64,000 nt of DNA, from assembly GCF_018129385.1 (NCBI RefSeq), contig NZ_JAFCLN010000008.1, positions 124,001 through 188,000 on the forward strand. Direction: 5' to 3'. The position numbers were made by a program, and so were the translations under genes. The notes beneath the pieces are model-generated. The model was given only the letters and a program-made list of their open reading frames with translations, was not told the origin of the DNA and ran no database searches. The number at the start of each line of letters is the position of its first letter. The stretch's first letter is position 1. This DNA comes from Bradyrhizobium lablabi (lineage in GTDB: Bacteria; Pseudomonadota; Alphaproteobacteria; Rhizobiales; Xanthobacteraceae). Shown here one piece after another: positions 8,733 through 16,251 of this stretch.

Positions 8733-9398
8733 GTGACCGACCTTCTCAACTCGTTCATTACCTTCGTCTCGGCCCATGCCTGGCTTGCCTATCTGACGCT
8801 GTTCCTGGCCGCGCTGCTGGAGGCGGTTCCGGTGGTAGGCTCGGTAGTGCCCGGCACGACCGTGATCCTGGCGATGAGCGCGCTGATCCCCGGCGGGGAA
8901 CTGCATCTTGCGCCTGTATTGGCCGCTGCGATTGCAGGCGCCGTGCTCGGCGACGGCTCGGCCTACTGGGCCGGCCATCGCCGCCAGCGCGAGATCCTCG
9001 GCACCTGGCCGCTCGCCAATTATCCGCACGTGATCGAACAGAGCGAGACATTCTTCAACCGCTGGGGTCCGCTCGCCGTGTTCTTCGCACGGTTCATCGC
9101 CCCGATTCGCGCCTTCGTGCCGATCACCGCAGGCGCGCTCGGCATGCCGCCGCCGCGCTTCTACGCCGTCAACATCCCTGCGATTGTTCTCTGGGCGCTC
9201 GCCCACATCCTGCCCGGCGTATTCGCGGTCGAGGCGCTGCACCGGTATGGCGGCTTTCTGCATCACGAACACGGCGGCAAGCGCCTCTGGATATCGGCCG
9301 TCATCGGCGGCGCGCTGCTTGTTGGCTTCGTGGTCTGGATCATCCGCCGCCGTAGCGGAGGCAACTGGATCGAGCCGAGGCCGAAGAAGCCGCGCTAG
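8733..9398 (+). CDS. DedA family membrane protein
   Basis: A 221-residue inner-membrane protein of the DedA/SNARE-associated (VTT) family, linked in other bacteria to lipid-carrier recycling and membrane homeostasis. The family signature is visible: the early E of LEAVPVVGSVVPGTT, the GDGSAYWAGHR segment, and FFARFIAPIRAFVPITAG, with about five hydrophobic segments and a basic tail. The start codon is GTG. The stop overlaps the stop of the convergent citrate-synthase gene: the four bases CTAG at 9395-9398 provide TAG on both strands. Confidence 0.88.
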   Translation: MTDLLNSFITFVSAHAWLAYLTLFLAALLEAVPVVGSVVPGTTVILAMSALIPGGELHLAPVLAAAIAGAVLGDGSAYWAGHRRQREILGTWPLANYPHVIEQSETFFNRWGPLAVFFARFIAPIRAFVPITAGALGMPPPRFYAVNIPAIVLWALAHILPGVFAVEALHRYGGFLHHEHGGKRLWISAVIGGALLVGFVVWIIRRRSGGNWIEPRPKKPR

Positions 9399-10606
9399 TT
9401 CTTGCCGCGCCCCGGCGCCGGGCCGACATAGCGCGCCCGCGGGCGGATCAGCTTGCCGTGCTGCAATTGCTCGCTGGCATGGGCGATCCAGCCGACGCTG
9501 CGCGCCATCGCGAACAACGCGAGTTCGCTGCCGGCAGGCATCCGCAGGGCAAGCACCAGCACCGCGAGCGCATAGTCGATATTGACGAATTCGCCGGTCG
9601 CTTCCGCAATTCTTTCGGGGATTTCCCGGGTGAATTTCCGCGGCGCACCGGCACGGGTCAGCTCGTTCAATAGCGAGATCGCGCGGGGATCGCCGCGCTT
9701 GTAGACGCCATGGCCAAAACCCGCAAAACGCTCGCCGAGCGCGACCCGCTCGCGGATGACCGGCTCGACGTCGTGATCGACCAGCGTCTTCACCAGCCGC
9801 GAGGCCAGCACGCCGGCGCCGCCATGCTTTGGGCCCTTTAGCGCCGCCAGTCCGGCTATGACGGCATCATAAAGGTTGAGCCCGGTGGAGGCGGCGCAGC
9901 GCACCGTGAAGGTCGAGGCATTGAGCTCGTGATCGGCTAGCAGTACCAGCGCGCGGCGGATCAGATCGGGCGCATGCTTGTTGTCCGCCGCCCATCCTTG
10001 CGCGATCTGGAGGTGCAGCGGTTCGGCCGACGGCGCGCGGCCCAGCATGGTCGCAACCAGCAACCGCACGATGCGCCCGCCCACCATCGCGCGACCGTCA
10101 GGCGCGCGGGTGAACGCGCGCGGATCGGCGCTTGCCGCCAGCGCCAGCACCGCAATGGCGCGATCGATCGGCGCGGCGCGCTGTGCCGCTTGCGCGATGG
10201 TCCGCATCGCGTCGGAGATTTCCGGGCAATTGTCCGGCGCAAAGGGATCGGCGCTGGTGACGTCCCACAGCAGCGTTGCGGTGTGCTCGAGCGTGTCCTT
10301 TACCGACAGATCGACGCAGTTCACGCCGCGATAGATTGCGCCTTCCTCGGTAATGGTCGCGATCGCCGAATCCATCACCGGCAGGTCCGCGTCGAAACTG
10401 CGCAGGCCGCGCGGCTCCGGCGGCGGCGTACGCCGCTCCTTCAAGCCTCGCACGTCCTCGGCCCGGTAGCGATGGCTGCGCGAGTCCTGCGACGGCTCCG
10501 ATCGGATCAGGCCGCGGCTGACATAGGCGTAGAGCGTCGCCGGCGAGATCGCCAGTTCAGCCGAGGCCTCGCGGGCCGACAGGTAGAGCGGGTCGGATTT
10601 TTTCAT
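9395..10606 (-). CDS. Citrate synthase family protein with N-terminal helix-turn-helix
   Basis: A 403-residue protein. Residues 7-60 form a MerR/excisionase-like helix-turn-helix (SAREASAELAISPATLYAYV, then a basic SHRYRAEDV wing); the rest is a citrate-synthase fold. Catalytic positions are recognisable: His in ADHELNAST, His in GFGHGVYKRGDPRA (where the usual Arg of GHRVY is Gly), and Asp in VNIDYALAVL. It could condense an acyl-CoA with oxaloacetate or could be a metabolite-sensing regulator. It diverges from a second citrate-synthase gene with only 74 bases between the two start codons, so any operator would serve both. Confidence 0.8.
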   Translation of the reverse strand: MKKSDPLYLSAREASAELAISPATLYAYVSRGLIRSEPSQDSRSHRYRAEDVRGLKERRTPPPEPRGLRSFDADLPVMDSAIATITEEGAIYRGVNCVDLSVKDTLEHTATLLWDVTSADPFAPDNCPEISDAMRTIAQAAQRAAPIDRAIAVLALAASADPRAFTRAPDGRAMVGGRIVRLLVATMLGRAPSAEPLHLQIAQGWAADNKHAPDLIRRALVLLADHELNASTFTVRCAASTGLNLYDAVIAGLAALKGPKHGGAGVLASRLVKTLVDHDVEPVIRERVALGERFAGFGHGVYKRGDPRAISLLNELTRAGAPRKFTREIPERIAEATGEFVNIDYALAVLVLALRMPAGSELALFAMARSVGWIAHASEQLQHGKLIRPRARYVGPAPGRGKN

Positions 10607-10680
10607 ATTGATTTACATAATCAAGATTGATCAATCTGTCGAGTCGGCCGACCATTCCGGGAAAGGAAAGGAAACCGGCC

Positions 10681-11775
10681 ATGAACATCCAACTGACCAA
10701 AAGCCAGATCGGTCTGGACGGCGTGCCTGCCGCCGAGACCATGTTGAGCCATGTCGACGGCGAGCGCGGCGAACTCATCATCGCGGGCGAGCACGTCAAA
10801 AACCTCGTGGGCAAATCGAGTTTCGAGGGCGTCACCGCCCGTCTCTGGAACGCTGCGGCGGGAAAGACGCTCAGCGAAGCCAATGTGCGCGCCAGCCTGG
10901 GTGCCGCCCGCGAGCGCGCCTTCGCCCGGCTGCCCGACCTGTTGCCGGCGACGCGCGGTATGTCCGTCGTCGACGGTTTCCGCGCGGCGGTCGCGGGTTT
11001 GCGCGCGGAAAGCGGGCTCGAGCATGAATCGACAATCGTCGGCGCCTTTCCTGTCATCGCCGGCGCCCTGGTGCAGCGTGCGAGGGGCAACGACCCCGTC
11101 GCGCCGGATCCAAATCTCGGTCATGCCGCCGATACGCTGAGAATGCTGCATGACCGACGGCCCGAGCCGCGCGAGGTCACGGCACTCGACAGCTACCTCG
11201 TCACCGTCAGCGATCACGGCATGAACGCCTCGACTTTTGCGACGCGCGTGGTCGCATCGACCCAGGCCGACCTGTTCGCCGCCGTCACCGCCGGCTATTG
11301 CGCGCTGACCGGCCCGCTGCATGGCGGCGCGCCGGAGCCGGTGCTGGAAATGCTCGATGCCATCGGCACCCGCGAGCGCATCAAGCCCTGGGTGGACGAT
11401 GCGCTTTCGCGCGGCGAACGCCTGATGGGATTCGGCCACCGCGTCTACCGGGTGCGCGATCCCCGCGCCGACGTGCTGAAGGCCGCAATCCAGCAATACG
11501 CCACGGACGCCGCCGATCTTCCCTTCGCCGGCGAGGTCGAGGCCTATATCCGCGCGGCGCTGCGCAGGAAGAATCCCGACCGGCCGCTGGAAACCAATGT
11601 CGAGTTCTTCACCGCCATCCTGCTCGATGCGCTGAAGATCCCGCGCCAGGCTTTTACCCCGATCTTCGCGGTCGCCCGCGCCGCGGGATGGACCGCGCAC
11701 GCGCTGGAGCAGCGCCGCACCGGCCGCCTGATCCGGCCGAGTTCGTCCTATGTCGGACCAAGACCCGCGGATTAG
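10681..11775 (+). CDS. Citrate synthase/methylcitrate synthase family protein
   Basis: A 364-residue citrate-synthase-fold protein. Histidines corresponding to the catalytic pair occur in SDHGMNAST and GFGHRVYRVRDPRA; the position expected to be the catalytic Asp is Glu in TNVEFFTAIL. The C terminus GRLIRPSSSYVGP matches the divergent paralogue's GKLIRPRARYVGP, showing the two are related, but this one lacks the DNA-binding domain. I choose the ATG at 10681 because GGAAAGGAAA precedes it. It may be an active (methyl)citrate synthase or form a heteromer with its neighbour; the main TCA enzyme is probably encoded elsewhere. Confidence 0.8.
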   Translation: MNIQLTKSQIGLDGVPAAETMLSHVDGERGELIIAGEHVKNLVGKSSFEGVTARLWNAAAGKTLSEANVRASLGAARERAFARLPDLLPATRGMSVVDGFRAAVAGLRAESGLEHESTIVGAFPVIAGALVQRARGNDPVAPDPNLGHAADTLRMLHDRRPEPREVTALDSYLVTVSDHGMNASTFATRVVASTQADLFAAVTAGYCALTGPLHGGAPEPVLEMLDAIGTRERIKPWVDDALSRGERLMGFGHRVYRVRDPRADVLKAAIQQYATDAADLPFAGEVEAYIRAALRRKNPDRPLETNVEFFTAILLDALKIPRQAFTPIFAVARAAGWTAHALEQRRTGRLIRPSSSYVGPRPAD

Positions 11776-12733
11776 GATTGGCGCAAGCTAGCCGCTGGAC
11801 AAACGGACGAAGACCGACGGGCATTTCAGCGATCCGACCCGCTGGAGAAGCGTCGCGAGACCATCGCGGCGCGGAGCGACTTCGTTACCGACTTTCGCGC
11901 TTTCATTTCTGCCGAAGTTGCAGGCGCATTTGACGGGATCGTCCGCGTTGTCTCCACCGGTCTCCCGGTTATTCACCGGTAGCTGCCCGGAAGATCCACT
12001 TCGTCCACATCAAAACACAATCCAACTCTTTGACTTTGCGAGAACGTCCATTTTATCGAGCTGATTTTGCACTCCTATTGACAATGCGAGCGAAGAAGCG
12101 ACGCCGATTCCTGGTTGCTTCAAGCAGAGCTGCGCTGGCGTGGTGATCTGACAGTGACGCTGTCGCAGATCGTGCATCTATACTTGCATCGCATACCTGA
12201 CCCGGACGCAAATTTCGCAAAGCCGCGCCGCCTGATTGCCTGTGCATCGATCCTCCGACCCGAGTGTGCAGCGCACGGATGATTTTCGCAAAGGCGTCGC
12301 AAGCAGGAATGGAATGAGACGATGAAGTACAAAGATCGGATCAGCGAACGCGACCGCCTCGCGAGCGTGCTAAGAATCACCTTCAACACACAACTGCGGC
12401 CGCTGCGGTCACTCGAGACCGCAACCAAGAAGCGGAGGGCGCAGAAAAAGAAAGCGACAAACAATTCCGGGGTCACGGAATCAGCGGCGAAGGCTTCCGG
12501 CTAGAGCGGCAACTCGCGTCGCTTGTCGCTCGTCCACCACCCGCGCAGGCTTGAAGCGGCTCCTGCTTCGACCCACGACAGGAGAATGAAGTCGGCCATT
12601 AGGCCTAAGCGGGCGGCCGGGGCTTGGGCCGACGACAGCTTGCGCTGCCGGTCACGGCAATGCGAAGCCGGCCGGACTTGTCGATCACGTCCGATCGCCG
12701 TAATACGGGCTATCGGATAAGAAAAACTGATCG
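11776..12733. other. Long intergenic region with no confident gene
   Basis: About 960 bases between the citrate synthase and oxyR genes. Base composition is less GC-rich than the flanking genes around 11980-12480. Apart from one possible 60-codon frame (12322-12504) I see no recognisable protein, no tRNA, and no clear terminator. Short frames on both strands have unconvincing compositions. A degraded gene or an untranslated RNA is possible but unsupported. Confidence 0.5.
12322..12504 (+). CDS. Possible small basic hypothetical protein
   Basis: A 60-codon frame starting at ATG with a highly basic product (a KKRRAQKKK run near residues 36-44). A purine-rich stretch (ggaatgagacg) lies just upstream and could serve as a weak ribosome-binding site. 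I do not recognise the family and no domain is visible, so this may equally be a chance frame in a long gap. Confidence 0.3.
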   Translation: MKYKDRISERDRLASVLRITFNTQLRPLRSLETATKKRRAQKKKATNNSGVTESAAKASG

Positions 12734-13648
12734 ATGATCTCGCTCAAGCAGCTCCGCTATTTCGACTCTGTCGCCCGCCTGAAGCATTTCGGCCGGGCGG
12801 CGGAGCAATGCGCGGTGACGCAGCCGGCGCTGTCGATGCAGATCCAGGAGCTGGAAAGGGAGCTCGGCGTCCAGTTGATCGAGCGCAGCCGCAGCGGCGT
12901 CTTGCTCACCGAAGCCGGCCGCGAGATCGCGCGCCGCGCCAGCCGCGTGCTGAGCGAGACCCGCGACATCGTCGACTTCGCGCGGCGGCAGGGCAATCTC
13001 CTGTCGGGGCCGCTGCACCTCGGCGTCATTCCCTCGATCGCGCCCTATGTGCTGCCGGCGCTGCTGCCGCTGGTGCGCGATAAATTTCCCGACCTCGACC
13101 TGCATCTGCGCGAGACGCAGACCGATACGCTCGTCGACGAGCTGTTGGACGGCGCACTCGACCTGTTGCTGCTGGCGCTGCCGGTGGAAGATCCCGAGAT
13201 CGAGACGCTAAAACTGTTCAACGACCGCTTCCTGCTGGCGATGCCGAAGTCGCGGCGCATCACCAACCGCATCCGCGCCACACCCGATCTCCTGGAGCAG
13301 GACCGCCTGCTGCTGCTCGAGGAAGGCCATTGCCTGCGCGATCAGGCGCTCTCGTTCTGCAACCTGCGCCGCGTCGACAATATCGACACCTTTGGCGCCT
13401 CGAACCTCTCGACCATCGTGCAGATGGTGGCAAACGGCCTCGGCATGACGCTGCTGCCGGAACTCTCCATCAAGCTGGAATGCCGTCACGACGACATCAG
13501 GCTGATGCGCTTCACCGACCCGCAGCCGCGCCGCGTCGTGGGCCTTGCCTGGCGCAAGAGCTCGCCGCGCAAAAGTCATTTTGCCGAACTGGGGAAGCTG
13601 ATTACCGAGGCGACCTCCGGGCAGATGCTCGCGTCGGAAGCGGTGTAG
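12734..13648 (+). CDS. oxyR: LysR-type hydrogen-peroxide sensor OxyR
   Basis: A 304-residue LysR-family transcription regulator. The N-terminal winged helix-turn-helix (RYFDSVARLKHFGRAAEQC, then TQPALSMQIQELE) is followed by the effector domain. Two cysteines, C200 and C209, sit in EEGHCLRDQALSFC, matching the peroxide-reactive disulphide pair (C199 and C208) of E. coli OxyR, which is why I assign OxyR rather than a generic LysR protein. It should switch between reduced and oxidised DNA-binding forms to control catalase or peroxidase genes; none is adjacent here, so it acts in trans. It converges on the J-domain gene across a family B palindrome. Confidence 0.88.
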   Translation: MISLKQLRYFDSVARLKHFGRAAEQCAVTQPALSMQIQELERELGVQLIERSRSGVLLTEAGREIARRASRVLSETRDIVDFARRQGNLLSGPLHLGVIPSIAPYVLPALLPLVRDKFPDLDLHLRETQTDTLVDELLDGALDLLLLALPVEDPEIETLKLFNDRFLLAMPKSRRITNRIRATPDLLEQDRLLLLEEGHCLRDQALSFCNLRRVDNIDTFGASNLSTIVQMVANGLGMTLLPELSIKLECRHDDIRLMRFTDPQPRRVVGLAWRKSSPRKSHFAELGKLITEATSGQMLASEAV

Positions 13649-13672
13649 GGTACGGCGAAAACACCCACCACA

Positions 13673-13791
13673 CGTCGTCCCTGCGAAAGCAGGGACCCAT
13701 AACCACCGTCCTGAATTGTTACGAAGGCAACCAGCTCCAGCGCATCGCGGAAAAGCCGCGGCGTATGGGTCCCTGCTTTCGCAGGGACGAC
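13673..13791. repeat. Intergenic palindromic repeat, family B
   Basis: Arms cgtcgtccctgcgaaagcag and tgggtccctgctttcgcagg are reverse complements separated by about 65 bases. It fills the gap between the stop codons of two convergent genes (oxyR and the J-domain gene), where it could fold into a long stem in either transcript. A second copy with an internal insertion lies at 49380-49546. Confidence 0.8.
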
Positions 13792-13797
13792 ACCGAG

Positions 13798-14448
13798 CTA
13801 CCCCTCCTTCACCACCGTCTTCAGATAATTATACGCCTTGATGATCTCGATCAGGCGGTCTTCGGTCGAGCGGTCGCCGCCGTTGGCGTCCGGGTGGTGC
13901 TGCTTCACCAGCGCCTTGTACTTGGCCTTGACGATTTCGAGCGTCGCGCCGGGGGCAAGCCCCATCACCTGGAGCGCCTTGCGCTCGGCGTTCATCACCT
14001 TGCGCGTTTCGGCCTTGGCCTGCGACGCGCCCGGACCGGGGCGCCAGCGGCCGCGGCCGTTGAGCTCCGAGAACATATGGAAGGGATCGGCGGCGCCGTC
14101 GAACTCTTCCGCCGCGCCGGTCTTGCCCTTGGCGCTGGTGTTGGCGCCCATCTTCCAGGTCGGGCGATGGCCGGTCAGCGCATCCTTCTGGTAGCGCGCG
14201 ACGGCTTCGGCATTCATGCCTTGGAAGAAGTTGTAGGACTGGTTGTATTCGCGGACGTGGTTGAGACAGAAGTGCCAGTACTCGCGCGAATTCTCGCGGC
14301 CCTTCGGCGCGCGGTGCGGGCCCTTGTTCTGGCAGCCGGCCCATTCGCACATCGCGGATTCTTCGTTGGCGCGCGCCTGCGCCTTCGCGCTCAGCTTGTT
14401 CGGCTTGATGCGGATAGAGTCGAAGAACTTTGATGAATCGATCGCCAT
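13798..14448 (-). CDS. J-domain (DnaJ-like) co-chaperone
   Basis: A 216-residue protein with a C-terminal J domain (about residues 160-212): the LGLAPGATLEIVKAKYKALV helix II and the HPD motif in QHHPDANGG are clear, so it can stimulate DnaK ATPase. The N-terminal part has cysteines and histidines (CEWAGCQNKGPH, WHFCLNHVREYN) that could bind a metal, but lacks the G/F and CxxCxGxG regions of true DnaJ. It is divergent from bolA; in many Rhizobiales this J-domain gene stands next to bolA and cobS-cobT. Confidence 0.87.
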   Translation of the reverse strand: MAIDSSKFFDSIRIKPNKLSAKAQARANEESAMCEWAGCQNKGPHRAPKGRENSREYWHFCLNHVREYNQSYNFFQGMNAEAVARYQKDALTGHRPTWKMGANTSAKGKTGAAEEFDGAADPFHMFSELNGRGRWRPGPGASQAKAETRKVMNAERKALQVMGLAPGATLEIVKAKYKALVKQHHPDANGGDRSTEDRLIEIIKAYNYLKTVVKEG

Positions 14449-14557
14449 ATCTGACTTTGACTACGCAATGGCCAAGGCTTCAAGTCTTGACATTGCGATT
14501 CCTTCGCTTCGGGTAACGCCATTGACGAAATCAGGTCACGGCCGTAATGCCGCAGCC

Positions 14558-14833
14558 ATGAGAACCAAAGACGTTATCATAAACAAGTTGCGTGAAGCTT
14601 TCGTGCCGGAAAGCCTCGACGTCACGGATGAATCACATCTGCATGAGGGCCATGCCGGCCACAGGCCGGGCGGCGAGACGCATTTCAGGGTCTATATCGT
14701 ATCTCCGGCCTTCGAAGGGAAGAGCCGGATCGAACGGCACCGCATGATTAATGCGGCGCTGGCGGCGGAACTGGCCGGCTCCGTGCACGCGCTGGCGATC
14801 AGGGCGCAGACCCCGGGCGAAGCCGGGGGGTAA
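14558..14833 (+). CDS. BolA family protein
   Basis: A 91-residue BolA/IbaG-type protein. The characteristic features are the LDVTDESHLHEGHAGHRPGG segment (with histidines that ligate a 2Fe-2S cluster together with a monothiol glutaredoxin) and the basic helix-turn-helix-like FEGKSRIERHRMINAAL. Such proteins take part in iron-sulphur trafficking or iron regulation. The start at 14558 (MRTKDVIINK) is chosen from family alignment; the open frame reaches further upstream across the divergent J-domain gene, which is not coding in this frame. Confidence 0.9.
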   Translation: MRTKDVIINKLREAFVPESLDVTDESHLHEGHAGHRPGGETHFRVYIVSPAFEGKSRIERHRMINAALAAELAGSVHALAIRAQTPGEAGG

Positions 14834-14853
14834 GCGCCTATCGCTTAGCTCAG

Positions 14854-14990
14854 CCGTCATGCCCCGCGAAGGCGGGGCATCCAGTACGCCGCGGCCCCTC
14901 GGCTTAATCACGAACGCCTCTGGAATACTGGATCGTCCGCCGGAGCCTGTCATCGGGCGCGCATTCGCGCGACCCGTTGGCGGACGATGA
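14854..14990. repeat. Intergenic palindromic repeat, family F, with nested 40-bp element
   Basis: Two hairpin arms: catgccccgcgaaggcgggg at the left, and at the right the pair atcgtccgcc / cggacgat. The same layout is seen intact at 31552-31654. In this copy the loop of the right hairpin is replaced by a 40-bp sequence at 14941-14980 that is identical to segments at 49492-49531 and, inverted, 59442-59481. It lies 21 bases after the bolA stop. Confidence 0.75.
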
Positions 14991-15156
14991 CGGCACAGCG
15001 TTCTAGCGAGACCCTATTCGGGGTGGCCGGCCATGCCTGCGCGATAGTCGTTTTCCCGGGCATCAACAGGGATTGCGGCCCCGTGCACAAGATCACAGAG
15101 ACGATTCGGCGGATTTCATTTATGTAATACCATTATCCAGGCGACGGGTGGCACTC

Positions 15157-15179
15157 CCGAGAACGCGGTGCGTTCTCGG
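15157..15179. other. Perfect 10-bp hairpin
   Basis: ccgagaacgc and gcgttctcgg are exact reverse complements around the loop ggt. There is no T-tract, so it is not a classical terminator; it lies 55 bases upstream of the start codon at 15234 and could be part of that gene's leader or a protein-binding site. Confidence 0.5.
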
Positions 15180-15233
15180 AGAGCGCGGGGCCGGCTGGCC
15201 CGATTTCCTCGTCGATTGATTGAGGGCCGTCCG

Positions 15234-15677
15234 ATGCGTCATTGGGCACGACTTAGATTGATCGCAGCCGTTCTTGCCGCGATCGCGATATCCACGGCCA
15301 GGGCCCCTGCGCAGGGCATGCCGAGCCCCTTCGTGCAGGAAGTGCTGGTCAAGAGCATCCTGCTGACGCTCAACGATGCCGTTGCGGCCGACAACTTTAC
15401 GGTCATGCACGCCAAGATCTCAAAGCCGTTCCGCGAGCAGTTTCCGCCCGACAAGCTGCGCGCCGTGTTCAAGGACCTGATCGACAAGCGCGCGGTGTTC
15501 GACGCCGTGGTGGCCAAACCGATCGTGCCGGATGGGGATGCGAAAATCGACGAGAACGGCGTGCTGCGGCTGAAGGGCCGTTTCGAGACCACGCCAAAGC
15601 AGGTAAAATATCAGCTCGGCTTCATCGCCTCGGACGGGCAGTGGAAGCTGAGCGGCATCACCATCGATATTGAGTAA
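15234..15677 (+). CDS. Small exported hypothetical protein
   Basis: A 147-residue protein with an N-terminal signal peptide (basic MRHWARLRL, hydrophobic core, cleavage probably after ARAPAQ). The mature part, with FTVMHAKISKPFREQF and a C-terminal YQLGFIASDGQWKLSGITID, resembles the small NTF2-like/DUF4878-type periplasmic domains, but I cannot assign a function. The gene that follows after 21 bases also encodes a small exported protein, suggesting a two-gene unit. Confidence 0.7.
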   Translation: MRHWARLRLIAAVLAAIAISTARAPAQGMPSPFVQEVLVKSILLTLNDAVAADNFTVMHAKISKPFREQFPPDKLRAVFKDLIDKRAVFDAVVAKPIVPDGDAKIDENGVLRLKGRFETTPKQVKYQLGFIASDGQWKLSGITIDIE

Positions 15678-15698
15678 CATTTTCCGGGGGAAGACCAG

Positions 15699-16016
15699 AT
15701 GCGTTTCGCAACGATTGTATTGTTCGCACTTGCCTCATGTGCCGCCGCGCAGGCGACGCCGCTCGCGCCGGCGGACAAGGACGCGCTGACCAAGGGCACC
15801 AACAATTCCTGCCTCGAAAACCAGGTCAAGGACCCCACCAACAAGGCAATTACCGTCGGCCAGCTCCAGACCTACTGCAACTGCTACGCCATGGCATTCG
15901 CCGAGGCCATGACGGTCGAGGACCTCGACAAGAACAAGGACTTCCTGACCCCCGAGATTTCAAAGAAGGCCAGCGAATTCTCGCAGAAGTGCGCGGCAAG
16001 TTCGCTGAAGAAGTAG
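15699..16016 (+). CDS. Small exported hypothetical protein with conserved-looking cysteines
   Basis: A 105-residue protein with a short signal peptide (MRFATIVLFALASCAAAQA). The mature chain has Cys in NNSCLENQ, YCNCYA and SQKCAA, enough for two periplasmic disulphides, and a helical Lys/Glu-rich end. A Shine-Dalgarno-like ggggga precedes the ATG. Function unknown. It follows another small exported-protein gene and ends upstream of a family E repeat. Confidence 0.7.
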   Translation: MRFATIVLFALASCAAAQATPLAPADKDALTKGTNNSCLENQVKDPTNKAITVGQLQTYCNCYAMAFAEAMTVEDLDKNKDFLTPEISKKASEFSQKCAASSLKK

Positions 16017-16086
16017 GAGCGTCTCTTCTCCCTCTCCCCGCAAGCGGTAGGGCTATCGCATTTGGCCAGACTTTGGCGTTGCGGCC

Positions 16087-16198
16087 ATCCTTCGAGACGC
16101 GCGCGATGCGCGCTCCTCAGGATGAGGTTCCGACTTGCGGCGAAATGCTAGACCCTCATGGTGAGGAGCCCGCAAAGCGGGCGTCTCGAACCATGCAG
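16087..16198. repeat. Intergenic palindromic repeat, family E
   Basis: Contains ccttcgagacgcgcgcgatg ... ctcctcaggatgagg, then a related hairpin catggtgaggagcccgcaaa ... gtctcgaaccatg. The first module recurs inverted at 20845-20886. It occupies the gap between the convergent ends of the small exported-protein gene and the CBS-domain gene. Confidence 0.7.
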
Positions 16199-16251
16199 GC
16201 CGAGCACGTTCTCAGCCTTCAAGCGCCACGCGCGATCGCCCTGCCCACTGA

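Noticed and set aside
13673..13791. Palindrome considered as a CRISPR fragment
   Set aside because: The repeats are inverted, not direct, the spacing is not regular, and there are no cas genes in the window.
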